Below, piece after piece: positions 63,801-64,000 of a stretch of DNA of 64,000 bases. The stretch's first letter is position 1. The number at the start of each line of letters is the position of its first letter. The stretch is from Dactylorhiza incarnata (taxonomy: Eukaryota; Streptophyta; Magnoliopsida; Asparagales; Orchidaceae), in NCBI GenBank assembly GCA_033032865.1, contig JAWHQI010000262.1, positions 558,001 to 622,000 of the forward strand, in the 5' to 3' direction. Below the pieces are notes generated by a model. The model searched no databases, had not been told where the DNA came from, and worked only from the letters and a program-made list of their open reading frames with translations. A program made the translations under genes and the position numbers.

Positions 63801-64000
63801 TATCGAAGGTTTATTAAGGACTTTTCATCCATTTCAAAGCCTTTATCTCGCTTGCTTGTTAAGGACGTCCCCTTCCACTTCGACGATGCATGCATGCAGG
63901 CCTTTGAAACTTTACGGGGACAACTCATCTCAGCTCCAATTTTGGTGGCACCTGACTGGAATTTACCCTTTATTATCATGTGTGACGCAAGTGATGTGGC
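60801..64000 (+). CDS. gag-pol of element I, partial: Gag, protease, RT, start of RNase H
   Basis: One frame with no stop runs from 60801 to the window end. The first in-frame ATG is 61062 (MTGNCKFSGNKHEDAV), but Gag similarity appears to begin upstream near 60950, so the true start is uncertain. Counting from 61062: capsid at about 1-190 (LHNKAKSWYWDI, TWKQLEGRFLHEF, ETLVDAWEHFQSL); an MRLRSGRG motif near 250, where Athila Gag has its TLRSG motif; aspartic protease with D405-L-G-A-S-INLM and LGRPFF; the pre-RT LKYVFLGEN..PVIISAAL; RT with WRVCIDYRKLND, FLDGYSGYNQI (Asp 764) and LMDDFTLFG (Asp 828-829); and RNase H beginning CDASDVA at the edge. No inactivating change is visible, and I saw no zinc knuckle. 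Confidence 0.92.
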   Translation, partial: MRLREESLHEELFSFIISLCLPLLSLFFFTHTNYLPSSHRALIFWFSSIPSITSIQEYIYQGSLSDLKVQAQRNDHDFGISSDIIEYMTGNCKFSGNKHEDAVQHVQDFLEIYYICIFSGVENDLQKILAFSFSLHNKAKSWYWDIRKREATTWKQLEGRFLHEFQHRTRVLDKYRELITFGQGQEETLVDAWEHFQSLHKGCYREDLSEVFLIQIFYFGVLDKFRLLFDMAAGGALFNKSGKDAWEVVVNIVHTSQHWSHVILPPSTAEVNAVTFNRAADHVPSGQTEQLATLVVGMLNKMNDQSAAIQQLHSTIGTLTNVVSGLASQHPESVNTMRLRSGRGVDNLPRQEPLVSSTDKCNADIAEKQTQIHIEPDPMSEAQPSRSVVHPPFPHRLRNEKSEKQFRKFLEIMKGVQVSIPMIEAIFQMPGYSKFLKDLISKRKLLEHLKTIDLTEECSAIVSNMPTKCKDPGNFTIPCMIGHHRFSHALCDLGASINLMPLSIFRELGAGTLKPTQVMLQLADRSIKKPSGIVEDLTIVVNGLAFPADFVILDMKVDTKVPIILGRPFFATARAIINVEQGELTLRLGEDAISFNVHNPSQLFEITECEPAEPLEEFDGQIDAGLDDSEMCWQREDVGNDSAHLDQPDVSHSIGEPSSVSADPNIHPALKQLPDSLKYVFLGENATHPVIISAALSAANETALVGVLRRYHKVFGRSLADIKGISPTVCMHKILLEDQYKPTAQPLRRLNPKMQEVVKAEVIKLLDAGIIYPISDSKWVSPVQVVTKKGGITVVANEKNELLPTRMITGWRVCIDYRKLNDATRKDHFPLPFIDQMLEKLAGQDYYYFLDGYSGYNQILIDPSDQDKTTFTCPSGTFVFKRMPFGLCKAPATFQRCMLAIFADMVGDFLEVLMDDFTLFGSSFDTCLANLAKTLKRCEDTNLVLNWEKCHFMVREVIVLGHKVSYQGLEVDQAKVSVIRNLPPPTSVKGIRSFLGHVGFYRRFIKDFSSISKPLSRLLVKDVPFHFDDACMQAFETLRGQLISAPILVAPDWNLPFIIMCDASDV

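Larger units (their letters stand above)
59143..64000 (+). mobile_element. Element I: Athila-type Ty3/gypsy retrotransposon, apparently intact as far as visible
   Basis: It has a 5' LTR (59143-60761), a tRNA-Asp-type primer site and one long gag-pol frame that is still open at the window end. RT, primer site and protease motifs are of the Athila lineage. The rest of RNase H, integrase and the 3' LTR lie beyond the edge. It lies in the 3' LTR of element H and is therefore younger than H. Confidence 0.9.

Overview
This is plant nuclear DNA, almost certainly from an angiosperm with a repeat-rich genome. All coding potential I can recognise belongs to LTR retrotransposons: Ty3/gypsy of the Tat, Athila, CRM-like and Tekay/Del-like chromovirus types, and Ty1/copia. 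Primer-binding sites complementary to plant initiator tRNA-Met (TGGTATCAGAG type) and tRNA-Asp (TTTTTGGCG type) support this. I found no host gene, tRNA, rRNA or organellar insert.

Layout, left to right. (1) 1-7220, minus: decayed Tat element with gag, protease, RT, RNase H, extra archaeal-type RNase H and integrase, plus a 70-bp tandem array upstream of its promoter. (A) 7221-11698, minus: copia element with gag only. (B) 11699-30417, minus: Tekay-like element with LTRs of about 4.5 kb and a 2.6-kb internal remnant. (C) 19887-26954, plus: CRM-like chromovirus inserted in B's right LTR, with equal 1036-bp LTRs and a GGATC target-site duplication. (D) 30484-about 35642, minus: deleted Athila derivative. 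(E) 35652-38207, plus: copia element cut off in gag. (F) 38208-about 45930, plus: Tekay-like chromovirus lacking its 3' end. (E2) about 45941-47152, minus: LTR related to E. (H) 47153-59142, plus: copia element with near-complete gag-pol; its left LTR is split by (G) 47643-53785, minus, a relative of F with an ACATG duplication, and its right LTR is broken by (I) 59143 to the window end, plus, an Athila element.

Element I has one uninterrupted gag-pol frame that is still open at the window edge, so it looks youngest. H, C and F carry a few stops and frameshifts; element 1, B and D are heavily decayed. The layout implies serial nested insertion, with G and I younger than H and C younger than B.

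Two signals are not explained by standard annotation. First, the leaders of F and G each hold three hairpins with the same 12-nt loop (TAGTATGGGATG), in the same order and at identical 67- and 76-nt spacing. Their stems differ by compensatory base-pair changes, which points to a conserved RNA structure. Second, most LTR families here carry a private cluster of short, usually CpG-containing inverted repeats inside the LTR, often just upstream of a TATA box (D, E, H, I) and in F and G inside the transcribed LTR. The motif differs in each family, and even between the related F and G.
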